From Heterocephalus glaber (lineage: Eukaryota; Chordata; Mammalia; Rodentia; Bathyergidae), in contig NW_004624747.1 in assembly GCF_000247695.1 (NCBI RefSeq), forward strand, positions 5,376,523 through 5,440,522: a stretch of 64,000 nucleotides of DNA, in the 5' to 3' direction. Positions 22,373 through 34,345 of the stretch are shown piece by piece. Below the pieces are notes generated by a model, which made no database searches, was not told the origin of the DNA, and saw nothing but the letters and a program-made list of their open reading frames with translations. The stretch's first letter is position 1; the number at the start of each line of letters is the position of its first letter. Made by a program: the position numbers and the translations under genes.

Positions 22373-23925
22373 AAGTTTCCCTTGGTATTAGGCTGTTGGT
22401 TTATTCTATTACTCTCTTGGCTTTAATTATTAAACAAGTCTTCTCAGAAGAGCTCCTGCTTTTAAGTCTGACTTTGAGGAAAAATTTAAACTTCCAATGA
22501 GAGTTAATTTATATGAAAATCATTTTTTTCCCTAAAAGCACCCATGTCTTCTCACAGGCTCTCAGAAACACACCAGCAAATATTCATTAAGAGAGCACCA
22601 AGGGCCAGGAGTACCTTTTTCCTTAGTCCTGACTGGCTGCAACACTCTCCTTTGATTTGATGGAATGTACCAGACCTGAATTTCCAGTTTATACTTCAAA
22701 AAGGGTGGCTGGAATTGTTGATTATTATCACATCAGAGTCCAGTCTTTTTGTTTTAGCACTGCAGTGAAGTAAAGATGAGTTTGCTTGCTCTTTATTAAG
22801 CTGTTCTGATGCTTTTCAGAATGGCTTTTACATTGATAATAAATAGTTGTTTTTAAGGGCTTTACCCAGTTCTACATCAAAGCTGAACACTGAATAGAAG
22901 AGGAAAATGACAATGAAATACTATTTAAAGAAGGGCTTTGTACAAGTTCTCCTCCTTTGATTTCTCAGCTGACACCCGACACCATGTTTGTCTTGTGCAA
23001 CTTTTCAGAGCCATCAGGTCTGATATGTCTGAGAGTTGGTGAATGATGGGAACGCCCTTCTGGGCTATGCTCTAGGTATCTGGATTAGAGAAGAAGGCAG
23101 AGACTGGGGAAGAGCAGAGTTGGCGCTGCCACCTGGCTTTGGGCACAAGAAATAAAAGAACCCTTTGTACCCTGGGGAAGCTTATCTTTTAGGCAACACA
23201 ATAAACTTATCCTTCTCATGCCTGATAGGGGTTGCTCCAAAACTCTACACTGCTGGGTCTTTATGCCCATTTCCGGCCTAACCAAAGCATCAGGTTTCCA
23301 GTATTCTGAGTCTGAATAAAAGGGGCTTGGAAAGTGGTGAAGAGAGGCAAGGCTTTCTGTGTGTCCAGTAGGCCCTGCCATTTGTTGATTGCTTCAGCAG
23401 TGTTGACTGTTACAGGCATGACATCTCTGAGTTGAAAAAAACTTAAAAGGTGTTTATTCCAAGCTGTTCTCATTTAGGATGTGGAAGCAAATCTTTTAAG
23501 AACTCATTGTTGCTGTATCTGAAGCTTGTGCCAGGATGACAAGATGACAGATTCTAACTCAGACTCTTGGCATAGTTTCCTTATTCTCTGAGGGTTCAGT
23601 GTTTTGGGGAAGGAGTAGGACCCATTTCTATCAAACATGAGTAGACCAGTCTGATCCTGGTGGAAGCTTGCCAGTAGCATATATTATATGAATTCTACTT
23701 TATTGCTTTAAAATCACACAATTGGGAATATTCATTATAGAGAGAGTACTACCAGAAAAGAAAAAAATTGAAGTCACTAATAATCTCATCAGCTGGAAAT
23801 AAATAGTTTTAAGAGTTTAGTGTTTATCTTTTTCTAAATACATTTTTTAAAACATGAGATTTTGTCATCTATGGTTTTATAACTGCTTTTTTAAATAACT
23901 GCTTTACAAAAGCAAAGCAACACTT
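22373..23925. other. Intron 2 sequence without clear features
   Basis: No exon or repeat is confidently recognised. An open frame at 23085-23381 on the minus strand has no recognisable domain. Confidence 0.35.
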
Positions 23926-24011
23926 TTTGTGTTATATCATGTACCAGCTCCCCACAATGAATGTAATCATTATGTACTGCAAACATGTACTAATAAAAAT
24001 ACATTTAAAAA
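23926..24011 (+). mobile_element. L1 3' UTR end, + orientation
   Basis: 'atgtaccagctccccacaat', 'gaatgtaatcattatgtact' and 'gcaaacatgtactaataaaa' form the reverse complement of the module seen at 12374, 48960, 55840, 59905 and 61570, ending in an A-rich tail. Confidence 0.7.
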
Positions 24012-24099
24012 ATAAACTAGACAAAGAGCAGAACAATAAGACACTGAGAATGTTTTCATATTAATAAGACAGGGCCTCTACAGCACATTTTCTCTACCT

Positions 24100-24540
24100 G
24101 TGTAGTAGTCCCTTGTGTGAATATTCCATATTTGTTTAATTAATCTTTTTATTAGGTATTTGCTATTTCCAACATTTTTATATCCTAAAAATACTTTGTT
24201 GAACATCTTTATAAGTAAAGATTTCCTTAGAGTAAATTCCTAAAGAGGAAATTATCAACCAAAGAGTTTATATCTTTTGGAGGGGGTCTTTTACTCTTAT
24301 TATCCACTGCCATCCTGGATGTTTGTACTGGTTCACGTTATCATCAGCACTGTTAAAGGTGCCTATGTTCATTCAGCTATCAGAATTTCTGTGTTTACAT
24401 TCAGTTGGCCAAATGTCTGGCATGATTGTTTTAGTGATCTTCATCATACCACAGTGAATTTGTTTCCACCTTTGCTCGCTTCTCCCCAACCTCCGAGGGA
24501 CATGTCAGAGTGGAAAAATTTGTTCTCAGAATATTGCTAA
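24100..24540. repeat. Probable old LINE-derived sequence
   Basis: 'ttattaggtatttgctattt', 'cttagagtaaattcctaaag' and 'aaccaaagagtttatatc' resemble degraded LINE text near the end of intron 2. Confidence 0.4.
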
Positions 24541-24671
24541 TGTTTTCCTTCTTGATAAGACACATACCAATCATTAGGAATAACACCGAAACTGTTCTGT
24601 AAAACCGAAGAGAATAAACTAGCTTACTTAAACATGAGCAGTGTCATTGATTGTGTTCTTGTCCCCAACAG

Positions 24672-24763
24672 AAACCCAGATGGAGATGTGAGCCCCTGGT
24701 GCTACGTGGCAGAGCATGAAGATGGGGTGTACTGGAAGTACTGCGAGATTCCTGCCTGTCAGA
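24672..24763 (+). CDS. KREMEN1: KREMEN1 coding exon 3 (kringle domain, end)
   Basis: This exon completes the kringle domain. The 92 bases read NPDGDVSPWCYVAEHEDG and then VYWKYCEIPACQ. The PWCY and W-x-YC-x-IPxC pattern is the diagnostic C-terminal kringle signature, supplying the last conserved cysteines. The acceptor is CCCCAACAG and the donor is A|GTAAGA. The final base A joins TG of exon 4 to make ATG (Met). It is separated from exon 2 by a 4.0-kb intron and from exon 4 by a 19.0-kb intron. Confidence 0.98.
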
Positions 24764-25299
24764 GTAAGATTCATGCTTATCTGATGGTTTTCAGGACCTG
24801 AGCACTAAGTGAAGTATGGAAGGCCTCCACCAGAGGTCAGGTAGTTCAGGCCTAAGGATTTCGTGAGTAGATACAGGAAGAAGCCATCTGGGCAGGGGAT
24901 TTTCAGTTCTTTTGTTGAGGTTTTTCAAGAATACCAGTACTCATTTCTTCTGTACCTTGTCCCATGGGTGTTTTCCAGATGGGTAAGACAAGTGAAATTT
25001 CTTTTAGTTAATTTCCTCATGGGGATTCTTTCATAGCTAGAGTGGGCAATGGCTCAGTAGCAGACTAGAGGGGGAAAAAGGTGTTTTATACTTTTTCAAA
25101 TGAATTTTTGGGATTGAATTTGGGATGAATTTTTTGAAATGAACCTCTTTAAGTACAGTGAAACTAATACTATTTAGTCTTTAGCTTTGAACAGATCCCA
25201 TGAAAAATGATACTTGGTAACTAACTTGTTAAATACCACATAACCCATATGATAGTTCTTTTATCCATATTAGCACAAAAGCCACTTTTTTATTTTTTG

Positions 25300-25445
25300 T
25301 TTTTTTGAGACAGGGTCTCACTATGCAATTCAGGCTGGCCTTGAGCTCACTATGTAGTTTAGGCTGGCCTTGAACTCACGGTGATGCTCCTACCTCAGCC
25401 TCTCTAGTGCTGGGATTATAGGCATGCACCACCACGCCCAGCTAA
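25300..25445 (-). repeat. B1-type SINE with internal duplication
   Basis: Reverse copy with 'caggctggccttgagctcac' and 'taggctggccttgaactcac' in tandem, ending 'caccaccacgcccagct'. Confidence 0.92.
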
Positions 25446-25577
25446 GAACACTATTTTAAATGATAATAAACAACCCAGTTTCTTCAGTCTTTGACCAGGA
25501 GATCTGTTTTCTATTTTGTTCACTACTGTATTTGATGCTTATTATGTGCAAGTTACAAAGGCAAAAGGACACCTGGC

Positions 25578-25601
25578 AAAAAAAAAAAAAAAAAAAAAAA
25601 A
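25578..25601 (+). repeat. Poly(A) run
   Basis: About 24 As with no clear SINE body in front. Confidence 0.85.
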
Positions 25602-25734
25602 TGACAGCTGCCCCTTATGAAGTGTATGAGGTAGAGGGACTCTTAAAAAAGATACTTTAAAACAGGGTAGAAAATATTGTGCAGAGGTTTTAGAAATACT
25701 TTAAAGAATGGAAACTAAAACCAAATCTGATACT

Positions 25735-26097
25735 ACAGTTATCTATTAGCATTTGAGTGGGATCGGTTCCAGGATCCCCATTGGCAAAAAGTCTGAGGAT
25801 GCTCAAGTCCTTTGTGTAAAATGGAATAGTATTTGCATAGAACCTTTGTACATTCTCCTTTATGTTTTAAATTGTCTCTTGATTACTTATAATACTTAAT
25901 ACAATGTAAATGCTATATAAATAGTTATTATAAAGTATTGTTTAGGGAATACTGACAAGAAAAATAGTCTATACAGGCTCACTATAGATGCAAGCCTTTT
26001 TTATTTTTCCTTCCAAATATTTTAAATTTATGGTTAGTTGAATCCATGGATATGGAACTTGCAGATGCGGAGCCCATGGATATACAGGGCTGACTGA
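25735..26097 (-). mobile_element. MER2-like (Tigger) DNA transposon
   Basis: Typical phrases are 'tcggttccaggatcccca', 'gaggatgctcaagtcctttg' and 'gttgaatccatggatatgg', ending 'agggctgactg', with similar inverted ends. This is a non-autonomous TcMar-Tigger relic of about 360 bp. Confidence 0.8.
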
Positions 26098-26142
26098 ATA
26101 AGAAAGTTACTAATGTAGACTTCATAATATATGTATTTTTAG

Positions 26143-26275
26143 GGCTGGGTATGGTGGCACACACCTGTAATCCCAACACTAGTGAGGTTGAGGCGGAAGT
26201 ATTGCCTTGAGTTCAAGGCCAGTCTGGACTACAAAGTAAGACCCTGTCTCAAAAAACAAAACAACAACAACAAAA
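26143..26275 (+). repeat. B1-type SINE
   Basis: 'ggctgggtatggtggcacac' to 'accctgtctcaa' with a (CAA)n-rich tail. It is immediately followed by a reverse ID element. Confidence 0.88.
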
Positions 26276-26362
26276 ATTTTTTTTTTTGCAGTGCTGACAA
26301 TTGAACCCAGGGCCTTTTGCATGCTAGGCAAGTGCCCTGCCACTGAGCTACACCCCAGCCCT
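26276..26362 (-). repeat. Older ID-type SINE, reverse
   Basis: A T-run, 'gacaattgaacccagggcct', 'gctaggcaagtgccctgcca', 'ctgagctacaccccagcc'. Its tail abuts the B1 tail, giving a head-to-head pair. Confidence 0.85.
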
Positions 26363-26619
26363 AGAATATATTTTAAAATGTGCCAAAGGAATGACAGAGT
26401 TGCCTAGTTCCTGAAGCTAAAGAAAAGAACAGTTCATTCATAACCAATTTTTTCTTTATTACTTAAGCCTACTTTTTGGTCTGCCACTCATCTCACTCCT
26501 CAGATCAAGAGGCTTGTGTGTATAGAGTTACTTGGAGGTTTATGTGGGACCTAGGACGCTCTCACTCTGGCCTAGAGCAGCACTCTGAAATCTGATGCCT
26601 CAAGGGAAAAGGAAGGGCA

Positions 26620-26762
26620 GCTGAGGGAGGAGGGTTAGAAGTTTGAGCCAGGCCTGGACAATTTAATGACTTACCAAGACCCTGTCACAAAATAAAAACT
26701 AAAATAGCTGGAGATGTAGCTCAGGGCAGAGGCTCTGGGGTTGATCTCCAGTACTGAAAAAA
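26620..26762 (+). repeat. B1-ID dimeric SINE (B1-dID type)
   Basis: A 5'-truncated B1-like half ('gtttgagccaggcctggac', 'accaagaccctgtcac'), an A-rich linker, then 'agctggagatgtagctcagg' and a shortened ID half with 'ccagtactg' and A-run. Confidence 0.7.
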
Positions 26763-28649
26763 AGAGGAGGGTGGGTGGGGTGGGAATGAGCAGTTGGACC
26801 AGTGCTGCAGGCCCTGTATTTGCCTTCTATAACTCAAACTTCCAAATATCTCCACTGCCTGGAAGCTAGGCCCAGTTTCACTATCCTTCCAACCTGAGTG
26901 TGCCTTAATTCAGTCCCCAAATTGAGAAAACTACAAAGACCAGAATATTAGGCTTTTGGTCAGTCTGCTTAATCAAATTTTTTAAATGAAAAAACATCTC
27001 ATTTGGCTCTACTTGTATAAAGAAGAAAGGGGCAAGGGAGAGGAAAGCAGATTTTCCTCGGTCCATTTGTTCTACACAAAGATGGTCTTTTACTACCAGG
27101 CTGTGTCATTCTCTCGGGGATGGTGAAGAGGGGATTTCAATCTGGGCACTTTTATTCAGAAAGATAATCTTCAACTTGCATTTATAAAATATAACTTGGA
27201 TCAATAGGAGCTGATGCATATGGTTACTGGAACTAGGTTCCAAAAGAGAGAATTATAGCAAAATAATACTAGCCACCAAATATATCTAATTTGTAATATT
27301 TGCTGGATATCCTTCACTATCTCAGAAAGGGAAATTAAGTATTATTTTCATTTTTTCTGGCTCTTTGATACTTATTAAATGGGTGTGAGCAGGTAGACTT
27401 ACAGAAGCTGGGAATGAGTAGTTCTTGGTCTGTGGGATGGAGGATGAGTTGTGTCTAGCTCTGGTTCTTTAGAAAACCCTTCAATTCACCCTGTGAGTAC
27501 TGGGCTCCCCATCAAACCAAACCTTAGACCTTGCATCTGGCAGAATATTGTGCTTCTAGTGTGTCTCATTAACATAGTTGAGGAAAAACTCTTGTGCTAT
27601 TTGCAACAAGAGACCTTGGTAATAGTAGGCTGGTGGATTTAATAGAGATACAGTTTGCCTATTTTAGGCAAATTTCCCCCTCTTTCTGGATGCAGAATCA
27701 TAGATTTCATGACTAATACTGACTCTATAAAGCCTGCTATTCATGATTAGGACTGAACTTGTCATACAGGAAAAGGCCTGTGACATGATCAGATTCCTGG
27801 AAAGTTCATATCTGAATATAACAGGCCCAGCAGGAGCTGGGGGAATGAATGTTGAGGGACAAAACAGAATTGGCTTGAATGGTGGGCCATTGTGTGGAGA
27901 CCGGAATCTCTACCCTTGGTTATAAGAAGGGCTGCAACAAGCAGGAGGCAGAGATGAAGCACGATTCAAAAGTGGGCAGAGAGAAATTTGAATGGTGCTC
28001 TTGGCCTACAGAACATGGATCAGAACTTACTATTAAAAAGAGAATAACTCTGAGGTAACTGGGTTTGTCCCTCATGTGTTTCTGCCAGTATGTTTCTCAG
28101 AAACTCCAAGTTCTTATTGCACTCAGGAAAAATACAGATTTTAAAAGCAAACTCCAACATCAAGTTTAACATCCTTATAGATCTGACTCTCAAGCTAAGT
28201 CCTGTTGGTTTGGCTTTTTAGGGGGAAAATCATTTGGCCTAATATCCTTTGCATATTTGCCTTCTGTTAAATAATCACCTTCACCATTGTAATTCCTTTT
28301 ATTGTTTTTGAGGGACATGCTCATGTGGACCTTCTCATGGCTTTTACTTTATTTTATTTGTAGCTTCTTTATAAATGTTTTATGGGGATTTTGAAGAGTA
28401 AATAATGTAATTGTGAATTGTCTGCAAATGGCATTTAAAGGCAGATATGATTTTTTTCATATAGCTGGTTTGGGTTTGAGGCCACCGGGCTTGAGAGATT
28501 TACCTTCTCATCTCTGAAAGCCATATTTTGTTTGCTAAAAAAATTCACCTACAAATCTAGCTATAAATTCATTTTTCAAACAGGGAAATTTGAATACAGA
28601 CTATTATATTAAGAAATTATTGTTAATTTTATTAGGTATAGTAAAGATG
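26763..28649. other. Intron 3 unique sequence
   Basis: No recognised repeat or exon in this 1.9-kb part. Confidence 0.35.
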
Positions 28650-28744
28650 TGAACTGGGTATGGTGTCACATGCCTGTAATCTCAGCATTTGGGAAGCTGA
28701 GGCCAGCCTGAACTACATAGACCCTACTCAAAAACAAAAACAAT
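28650..28744 (+). repeat. Short B1-type SINE (internally deleted)
   Basis: 'ggtatggtgtcacatgcctg', 'ctgaggccagcctgaactac' and an A-rich tail. About 50 bp of the middle are missing. Confidence 0.8.
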
Positions 28745-28810
28745 AAAGGCATGTTTAAGATTGCAGATACATAATGAAATATTTGTTTGAAATAGCATTA
28801 TATCTGAGAT

Positions 28811-28896
28811 TTTTTTTTTTTTGGTTCCGGGGATTGAACATGGGTCCTTGCGCTTGCACAGAAGGTGGCGAAACCACTGAGCTAAATCCCTGGCCC
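28811..28896 (-). repeat. Young ID-like tRNA SINE
   Basis: Reverse copy. The flanks 'tgagatttt' / 'cgagattta' are a plausible short duplication. Confidence 0.92.
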
Positions 28897-29069
28897 CGAG
28901 ATTTATTTTAGAACAATCCAACTTTTCAAAGAGTGGCTGGGTGAGTGGGGCAAAGAGAAATAGAAAAATAAGAATAGTTTTAAGCGGCAATTTGTTGATG
29001 CTGGATAGTAGGTTCATTATTCTTATCTACTTTTGTGTATGTTCAAAGTTTGTGTTAAAAAGAAAATTT

Positions 29070-29228
29070 TGGTAGGTGTGGTGGTGCATGTCTATAATCC
29101 CATCACTCAGGAGGCTGAGACAGGAGGATTGTCAAGAGTTTGAGGCCAGCCTAGGGTACCTAGTAAGTTCAAGGCTATCCTGGACTACATAGCAAGACCC
29201 TATCTCACAAAAAAAATTAAAAAAAAAA
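29070..29228 (+). repeat. B1-type SINE with internal duplication
   Basis: 'ggtaggtgtggtggtgcatg' through 'accctatctcac' plus an A-run. Confidence 0.9.
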
Positions 29229-29354
29229 TTTTATAGTATTTTACACATTTAAAAATATATGAAAAAAATAAAAATAAAAATATATGAAAGTCATATTCAG
29301 AGTATCTGGGTTGAAATATGTAACATGATTAACCTGAACTGTTACATTTTGTCT

Positions 29355-29434
29355 GTTTTTCAGTGCTAGGGATCAAACCCCGAGCCTCATGCATGGTAGG
29401 CAAGTGCTATAGCACTGAGCTATATCCGAAGCCC
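29355..29434 (-). repeat. Older ID-type SINE
   Basis: 'tgctagggatcaaaccccga', 'ggtaggcaagtgctatagca', 'ctgagctatatccgaagcc'. Confidence 0.8.
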
Positions 29435-29774
29435 TGTACTAGTTTTACACTAACTCACATGCATCTGAATTCATTGTTAAAGTTAGTTATTAATGTTTTA
29501 GTTATTAAACTTAGAAAAGCTATTAGTTATTCAACATTATTAAAACTTATTGAAGTAGTTTTAAAGTCAGTTGTTAGTTTAAAATTCCAAGAAATTTAGA
29601 CCTATTTAGAAGTTTTTAGGTGTGACAAATGGTATTTAAGTTCTGACCATACATCAGACCTTGTACAAAATAGGAGACACGGGAATGGTGGGACCTGCAG
29701 TCTCCAGAGAACCCTCAGTCTAAGGCAGAAGGCAGACACACACGCAGATGAATACATGTAAAACTCTGTAGTAT

Positions 29775-29890
29775 CTGGCCATGGTGGCATACACCTATAT
29801 TCCAGCTATGCTGGAGGGTGAAGCAGGAGGATGGCAAGCTTGAGGCCAGCCTGGGTCACTTAGTGAGACCTTTGTCTCAAAAAAATTTTT
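29775..29890 (+). repeat. B1-type SINE, internally deleted
   Basis: 'ctggccatggtggcatacac' through 'gagacctttgtctc' plus an A-run, without the second half of the internal repeat. Confidence 0.82.
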
Positions 29891-29980
29891 AAGCCAGGGA
29901 TTTAGCTCAGTGGCACCACTCCTGCCTCGCAAGCACAAGGTCCTGAGTTCGATCCCTGGTACTGCACACACACAAAAAAA
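29891..29980 (+). repeat. Young ID-like SINE, 'ggcaccactcctgcctcgc' variant
   Basis: It directly follows the B1 tail. It has 'gggatttagctcagtggcac' and a 'gagttcgatccctggtactg' end with a CA-rich tail. Confidence 0.88.
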
Positions 29981-29989
29981 GCTTTAAAA

Positions 29990-30062
29990 AAGGGCTTGGA
30001 ATGTAGCTCAGTGGTAGTGTACTTGCCTAGCATGTGTTCAGTCCCCAGTAACCACCCCCCAC
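29990..30062 (+). repeat. Older ID-type SINE
   Basis: 'gtagctcagtggtagtgtac', 'ttgcctagcatgtgttcagt'. This is the third SINE in a row in the same orientation. Confidence 0.8.
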
Positions 30063-30179
30063 AAGTCTGCAGTAAATAAGGTGACCAAAAGGTTGGGAGC
30101 ACTGAAGAGGAGACCTGCCTAGCCATGGCAGGAGACTGGGGCCACTGGTTATCAAAGAGGGCTCTGGAAGAAGTGGGGG

Positions 30180-30330
30180 GTTAGCACATGGCTTCTCAAT
30201 TTTAAGGTATGTGCATTCATCTGAGATTTTATAGATTCAGTAGGTCTAGAGTGGACCTGAGATAGTGGAGTTGCAGGATCACACTTTAAATAGTTATTGA
30301 GGTTCTAGATGTTAGGGTTGGATGGAGCAG
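30180..30330 (+). mobile_element. Possible hAT-Charlie MER relic
   Basis: 'gattcagtaggtctagagtg' and 'ggacctgagatagtgg' are typical of the MER family related to the copy at 18196. Confidence 0.45.
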
Positions 30331-30873
30331 CGGTAGGGAGGGCATGGAGGCAAAGGGAGCAGAGTGGTTCCCAACATGTCACACACACTGGCTCACACAT
30401 GCTCTCCAATTAATTCCAAGCAAGTCAGTGTTGCTTTTATTTAGGAAGGAAGGAATAAGAGATAAAGACTGAGAAGGAAAAGATAAGGTCAGATAACGGA
30501 CGGTCTTATGGTCTGCTAGATCAGGAAGATGGTGATGAGGCTGAGAAGAATGCTGAGGGCTGGAAGGGGATTAAGCCTTTTTAGGGGGTTGGGGGGATTT
30601 CTCCTTTCTAACCCGTGAGAAGTTCTCTAGTGATTGTATCATTCACATGGAGCAGCCTTGAGGGCATGCCAGCAATGATATTTCTGTCACATGGAACCCC
30701 AAGTTGATCTCAGCTCATGACCTCCCTGGCTCAGGTTCTTTTTAACTAAATAACATGATGCTCTTTTTGAAATCGATTTGTTGTTCCTCACATGTAAGTA
30801 TTTGCCTTACAAAAATGCAGCCCCCCCAGAACAGGATTTGAAAGCTTCCAATTTTGATCCCTAGTAAGAGTTT

Positions 30874-30968
30874 TGTTGTTGTTGTTTTGTTTTGGTACCG
30901 GGGATCAAACTCGGGACCTTGCACTTTTGAGGCAGGCGCTGGAACCACTGAGCTAAATCCCCGGCCCT
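30874..30968 (-). repeat. Young ID-like SINE, first of a serial pair
   Basis: Reverse copy with an interrupted T-rich tail (gttgttgttgttttgtttt). Target sequence cctagtaagagttt lies on both sides (30859 and 30969). Confidence 0.93.
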
Positions 30969-30982
30969 CCTAGTAAGAGTTT

Positions 30983-31061
30983 TTTTTTGGTACCGGGGAT
31001 CAAACTCGGGTCCTTGCGTTTGCGCAGCAGGCGATGAAACCACTAAGCTAAATCCCCGGCC
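30983..31061 (-). repeat. Young ID-like SINE, second of a serial pair
   Basis: A reverse copy of the 'tgcgcagcagg' subtype. The same cctagtaagagttt occurs before (30969) and after it (31062), so the target is present three times. Confidence 0.93.
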
Positions 31062-31237
31062 CCTAGTAAGAGTTTTGAAAGCTGCCAAGATTGAGAAGAA
31101 AGTCGAGGGCACTTGGGCAGTGGTAGTCAAGCCAATCTCTCTATTATGGAAAATGTTTTGTTTCTTTCAGCCCCTTTTTCATTTTGATGTTTGCATTGAT
31201 TTTTAGTGTGTTTAAGCTGTTGTGGAATGCCTATCCA

Positions 31238-31420
31238 TTATAAGCACTTGCATCCACAGTTTATTTAACCTTTTCAACAATCCTAAGAAGCAGGTGGTAT
31301 GTCCACTTTCCTCCCCTACTCTTCAGATGAGAAAATTGAGGCTAAGGATTAAGTGATTTGATGAGGATTATACGCTGAATCTAGTATTCCTGATAGCCAG
31401 ACCAGTGCCTTTTCCTTCTA
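31238..31420. repeat. MIR relic
   Basis: 'tcagatgagaaaattgaggc' preceded by 'ttcaacaatcctaagaagca' is a MIR core. Confidence 0.65.
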
Positions 31421-32480
31421 GTACTTGAACATATCCCTGTTTCCTTTATTTTCTTGAAAATAGGGACCCTAGGATGGATCCAGGTTACTGTTGAGGTCAT
31501 TCTTCAGAATTTTCTTTGTAGATTGTTTGAGAATTAAAGTTTGAAACTCAGATAGTATGCCAAATTATTGAGATTGCCTTTTTGACATCATGGAAACCAA
31601 AGGATTAACTCAGTGGCGACAGTGGGTCTGCAGCTCATGCTGTTAGCTCTAAGTCTTTTTCTTTTATTCTTTCGATTTGGAAAATCCCAAGCCCCAGGAG
31701 CAAAGGAGGCTGCAGTGGTATCCAGGAAGCGCATTTGCTCCATAGCAGAACTGCCCTGTAGAATGCTGGGCTGCTCCACAGTGTCCCCTGCCCAGCTGTT
31801 CTCAGCTGGGAAAGGCTCTCTGGGGGTGGAGCCTCTACACAGAACACTCCACGGGCAGCTTTGTCCAGGCCTCAGGATCTTCCGCCAACCCCATGCTTTA
31901 CTACTGCAGGTTGGAGTTCATTTTCTCTCAAAAGACATAGCTCTGTGCATTATTTACACTTTATAGCTAAAATGAATCCGTCCAATTTTTTCCAGTAAAA
32001 GCAATATTGGAAGCAACATGAATAATATAAATTACATAAACTAATTTTTGATACTTCTTCTGTTTTTCAATTATAATTACTTAATGTTTTTATTCAGTTG
32101 AAGCCTTTTAGACTACTAAAATTGTCAATACCCTGTTTTAATATTGTTTATTCTTGAGTTCTGTGAGTAGTTTTATTCTCAACTAGACTAAGCTGTTTAA
32201 AGGCAGAAACAGGAGTAGCTCTGGAATTTCAGTGAAGGAGAGATTAGTTTAGAGAGAAGGACTCAAAGATTTCTCTGGAAGCTGCATTTGCCTAGCAGGT
32301 GCCCTTAATTTATTTGATTATATGTGTATTTGTGGAAGGATGTTGATGGTGTTTATGCTACTCCCGACCCCCAAGGCTCTGCATGGAAGCCACTGAAAAA
32401 AGCTGCATATTTCATCATTCTTCCCCCACAATGAAGGCCAGAAAAGATGCTCACTAAATAATTCTTTCTTGGTCCTATGA
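31421..32480. other. Intron 3 unique sequence
   Basis: No gene recognised. A 117-codon open frame at 31613-31966 has no domain or family I know. Confidence 0.35.
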
Positions 32481-32705
32481 AGTCATACCTCTTCCCATGA
32501 GAGATAACACAAGGTGGTGGAAAGAATGTGAGCTTGCGTGCCTTAGCTTAGGTTTCATCATTATTCATTTGATAGCTTTAGGCAAAAGGACTCTTCTCTA
32601 TGCCTTGCTGTCCTCATCTGCGCCTTTCAAGGTTATTTTGAAGGTTAAAAGAATAGAATGCACACAGCCTCAAATCTAAGACCTGGCTCATGGTAGTCAT
32701 GAAAG
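32481..32705. repeat. MIR-like relic
   Basis: 'gctgtcctcatctgcgcctt' followed by 'ttttgaaggttaaaagaata' resembles a MIR. Confidence 0.5.
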
Positions 32706-33925
32706 TGCCAACAGGTTCTATGGTTTGTGTTTTACCCAGCGTATGGACTACCATGGCATGTTTCTCTCATCTGGTTCCTAGAATCAGATTTCTGTCCCTC
32801 CCTTTTTTTTTTCTGTGCCTCCCTTTTGTATCCAGCTGACTATGGGCTTGGTGTGATACATTAGCTGCTACAATGGGTACTCCATGGGGCCAGGTGTAGC
32901 ATTGCACTGAGGGAACACAAGAGGCACCACATTTTTTCTTATTTGCAATTTTATGGTTTCAGAACTGACTTGAATTCAATTTTTTTTGCAGTTGATGTTA
33001 TTTAATTTTCCATTAAAAATGCAGATTTTTTGAAGCAAATGGACATTTTCCTCAGTGACATATAAAATATTCTAGAGCATAGTTGTATAATGTGTACTAA
33101 TAAAAGGGAAAATATTCAGATGCGCATGGACAATTTTATTGAAAATATTTACATTAGCACTTGCTTATAAGGGATATACATAAACATTAGAAACAGCCCT
33201 TTGATCAGACAATATAATTAGAAATTTCAGTTATAAATGTAGATAAATTTGGGGCCTAGTTCCTCAGCTCTATGAATGTGTCCAAGGTAGAGTGCTGTGA
33301 GTGTTTGAAGACTTAGTAAAGATCATGGAGGTTGGGAGAAAGGTGAATGGGGCTGGACAGGTCAGGGCATAGTGACAGAGGGTTGGAGGAATGAGCATGG
33401 GATGGACGTGCACGTGGGTTGAGATCCAGGCTGCCTGAAGTAGAAAAGTGGACAGAAAGGTCAGGTCCAGGGCTTTAATCAACTCTGGCTTCTAAGTTCT
33501 GACGTGGATCCTTTCTGTCCACTTTTCTACCCTAGTAGATCTACCTTAATTGAAGAGCCCTAGTTTAGGAAGATGAGCCCAGTGTCTATTTACAGGCTGG
33601 ATTGGAGGAAAGAAATTTGAGGAGGAAAGGTTGGCTGTAGATTTTACATCCAAGGGATAAGGACCTGGGCTATGGATGACAGCAGTGAGATTAGATAGAA
33701 AGGGTTAAATCTCAGATGAATTTAGAAGGAAGATGGAACTTGATGATGAGTGGAAAATATAAGGGATGAAACAGCAGGCAGAGTAAAAGATGATTCAGTG
33801 GTTTCTTACCTGAAATATTTGTGATATCTCAGGGTTGGGGGGGGGGATCCAACAGAGTTCATTAGCTCTTTTTCCCAGGGACACACTGTATCATTCCTTT
33901 TGAACTTGGACTGATTTTTATCAAG
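32706..33925. other. Intron 3 unique sequence
   Basis: A G-run at 33837-33846. A 16-base stretch near 33440 (agaaaagtggacagaaag) reappears as its reverse complement near 33510, an imperfect local inverted repeat. Confidence 0.4.
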
Positions 33926-33929
33926 GAAG

Positions 33930-34345
33930 GTATTTCAGTTGTTTATTACCATGTGATAAGCCATCCACACCCTAGTGGCTTAAAGCAACATCAGTTTATC
34001 ATTTCTCCCAGTTCTGTGGGCTGGCTGAGTTTCAGCTGGGCCATTTTTCTGCTACTGTCACCTGGGCTTGATCAGATGGCTATACATAGCTGGGAGCCCT
34101 GCTAGGGCCATGACATCCAAGATGGCTTCTGGTCCCTGCCTGATGATCTCTCATTCCAGCAGCATATTCAGGCTTCTGAAATGGTGGCTGGCTTCTCTGA
34201 GAGAGGAAGCTAAAGCAGCTGGTCCTGTGACGGAAAGAACTCAGAAGTCTACCACATTTTACTGATCATAGCAAGTTTCAAGGCTAGCCTAGACTTGAGA
34301 GGAGAGGAAGTAGACTCTAACTCTTAAAGTGGGAACAACATGTCC
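33930..34345 (-). mobile_element. Old LTR-type relic (ERVL/MaLR class)
   Basis: 'tttattaccatgtgataagc', 'gtggcttaaagcaacatcag' and 'ttctgtgggctggctgagtt' read like the reverse of an old LTR. Confidence 0.5.

Noticed and set aside
30874..31061. CRISPR-like direct repeats
   Set aside because: The repeated units are SINEs and target duplications in a mammalian intron.
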